From NCBI GenBank assembly GCA_945876155.1, contig CAMCMW010000103.1:1-5978 (forward strand): a stretch of DNA of 5,978 nt, written 5' to 3'. The position numbers were made by a program, and so were the translations under genes. Below, piece by piece: positions 5,872-5,978 of this stretch (its first letter is position 1; the number at the start of each line of letters is the position of its first letter). The notes beneath the pieces are model-generated. The model ran no database searches and was not told the origin of the DNA. It saw nothing but the letters and a program-made list of their open reading frames with translations. The DNA is from an uncultured Ruminococcus sp. GTDB taxonomy: Bacteria > Bacillota > Clostridia > Oscillospirales > Ruminococcaceae.

Positions 5872-5889
5872 CCGCCGGTTTCTTCCGGC
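5872..5889 (-). promoter_or_regulatory. Leader hairpin overlapping the Shine-Dalgarno sequence of the M23 gene
   Basis: In the - strand RNA, GCCGG (5889-5885) pairs with CCGGC (5878-5874) around a 6-nt AAGAAA loop. The only plausible ribosome-binding sequence, GGCGG (5876-5872), lies 6 nt before the ATG at 5865 and shares three bases with the stem. Ribosome access may therefore depend on opening the hairpin. The stem is short, so the effect is uncertain. Confidence 0.4.
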
Positions 5890-5901
5890 TAAACACCACC
5901 A

Positions 5902-5929
5902 ATCTTAAAATTCCGTAATATTTAGGCAA
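5902..5929 (-). promoter_or_regulatory. Weak candidate promoter for the M23 gene
   Basis: On the - strand TTGCCT (5929-5924) and TAAGAT (5907-5902) are 16 nt apart, each matching four of six sigma-A consensus bases. The start of transcription would fall near 5895, giving a short leader that contains the hairpin at 5874-5889. The match is weak. Confidence 0.22.
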
Positions 5930-5978
5930 TACCGCATAATTATTGTCGTACAGATGCGCAGTCAGATTTTTCGGCAGA

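Noticed and set aside
5840..5977. Open frame on the - strand running in from the right edge and overlapping the M23 start by about 26 bp
   Set aside because: The visible 45 codons show no recognisable motif and no FtsX-like membrane end. The overlap with a well-supported gene is long, and the stretch also holds the candidate promoter and leader hairpin. Probably chance.

Overview
The window looks like a spore-forming, moderately AT-rich member of the Bacillota, most likely class Clostridia near the Oscillospiraceae/Ruminococcus group. This rests on the recognisable 3' part of cotJC (a spore-coat manganese catalase), a PcsB/CwlO-type coiled-coil M23 peptidase next to an S41 C-terminal processing protease, and Gram-positive ribosome-binding sites. 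The genus is an inference and no 16S gene is present.

Left part, 1 to about 2,700 (+ strand): apparently the right-hand end of an integrated element. It starts inside a gene whose visible part has the C-terminal half of a phage-type (T4 Rnl2-like) RNA ligase. A gene-free stretch of about 390 bp follows, with a strong hairpin terminator at 720-755. Next come a small gene (best start 910) and a large serine recombinase (best start 1071, stop 2657). The two overlap by four bases (GTGA) and are probably translationally coupled. A sequence resembling a mother-cell sigma-E type promoter lies just upstream of the small gene.

Junction, about 2,658-2,719: only about 45 bp after the recombinase stop, clear CotJC homology begins abruptly in mid-protein (at T-D-I-G-T-E-E-L), immediately downstream of an in-frame TAA. 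The first 55-60 residues expected of CotJC, including one metal-ligand glutamate, are not in the window. The simplest reading is that a recombinase-carrying element is inserted in cotJC, with the 5' half of the gene further upstream beyond the left edge. This is the same architecture as skin in sigK or SP-beta in spsM of Bacillus subtilis, where a large serine recombinase excises the element in the mother cell and restores a sporulation gene. Excision and regulation here are hypotheses.

Right part, 3,156-5,978: cotJC ends at a bidirectional terminator shared with two convergent chromosomal genes on the - strand. These are an S41 protease (ATG at 4376) and, upstream of it, an M23 peptidase with a PcsB-like coiled coil (start 5865). 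They are separated by 79 nt containing a hairpin and form a likely envelope/cell-wall unit related to the FtsEX-PcsB and ctpB neighbourhoods known in Bacillota. No tRNA, rRNA, CRISPR array or insertion sequence was seen.
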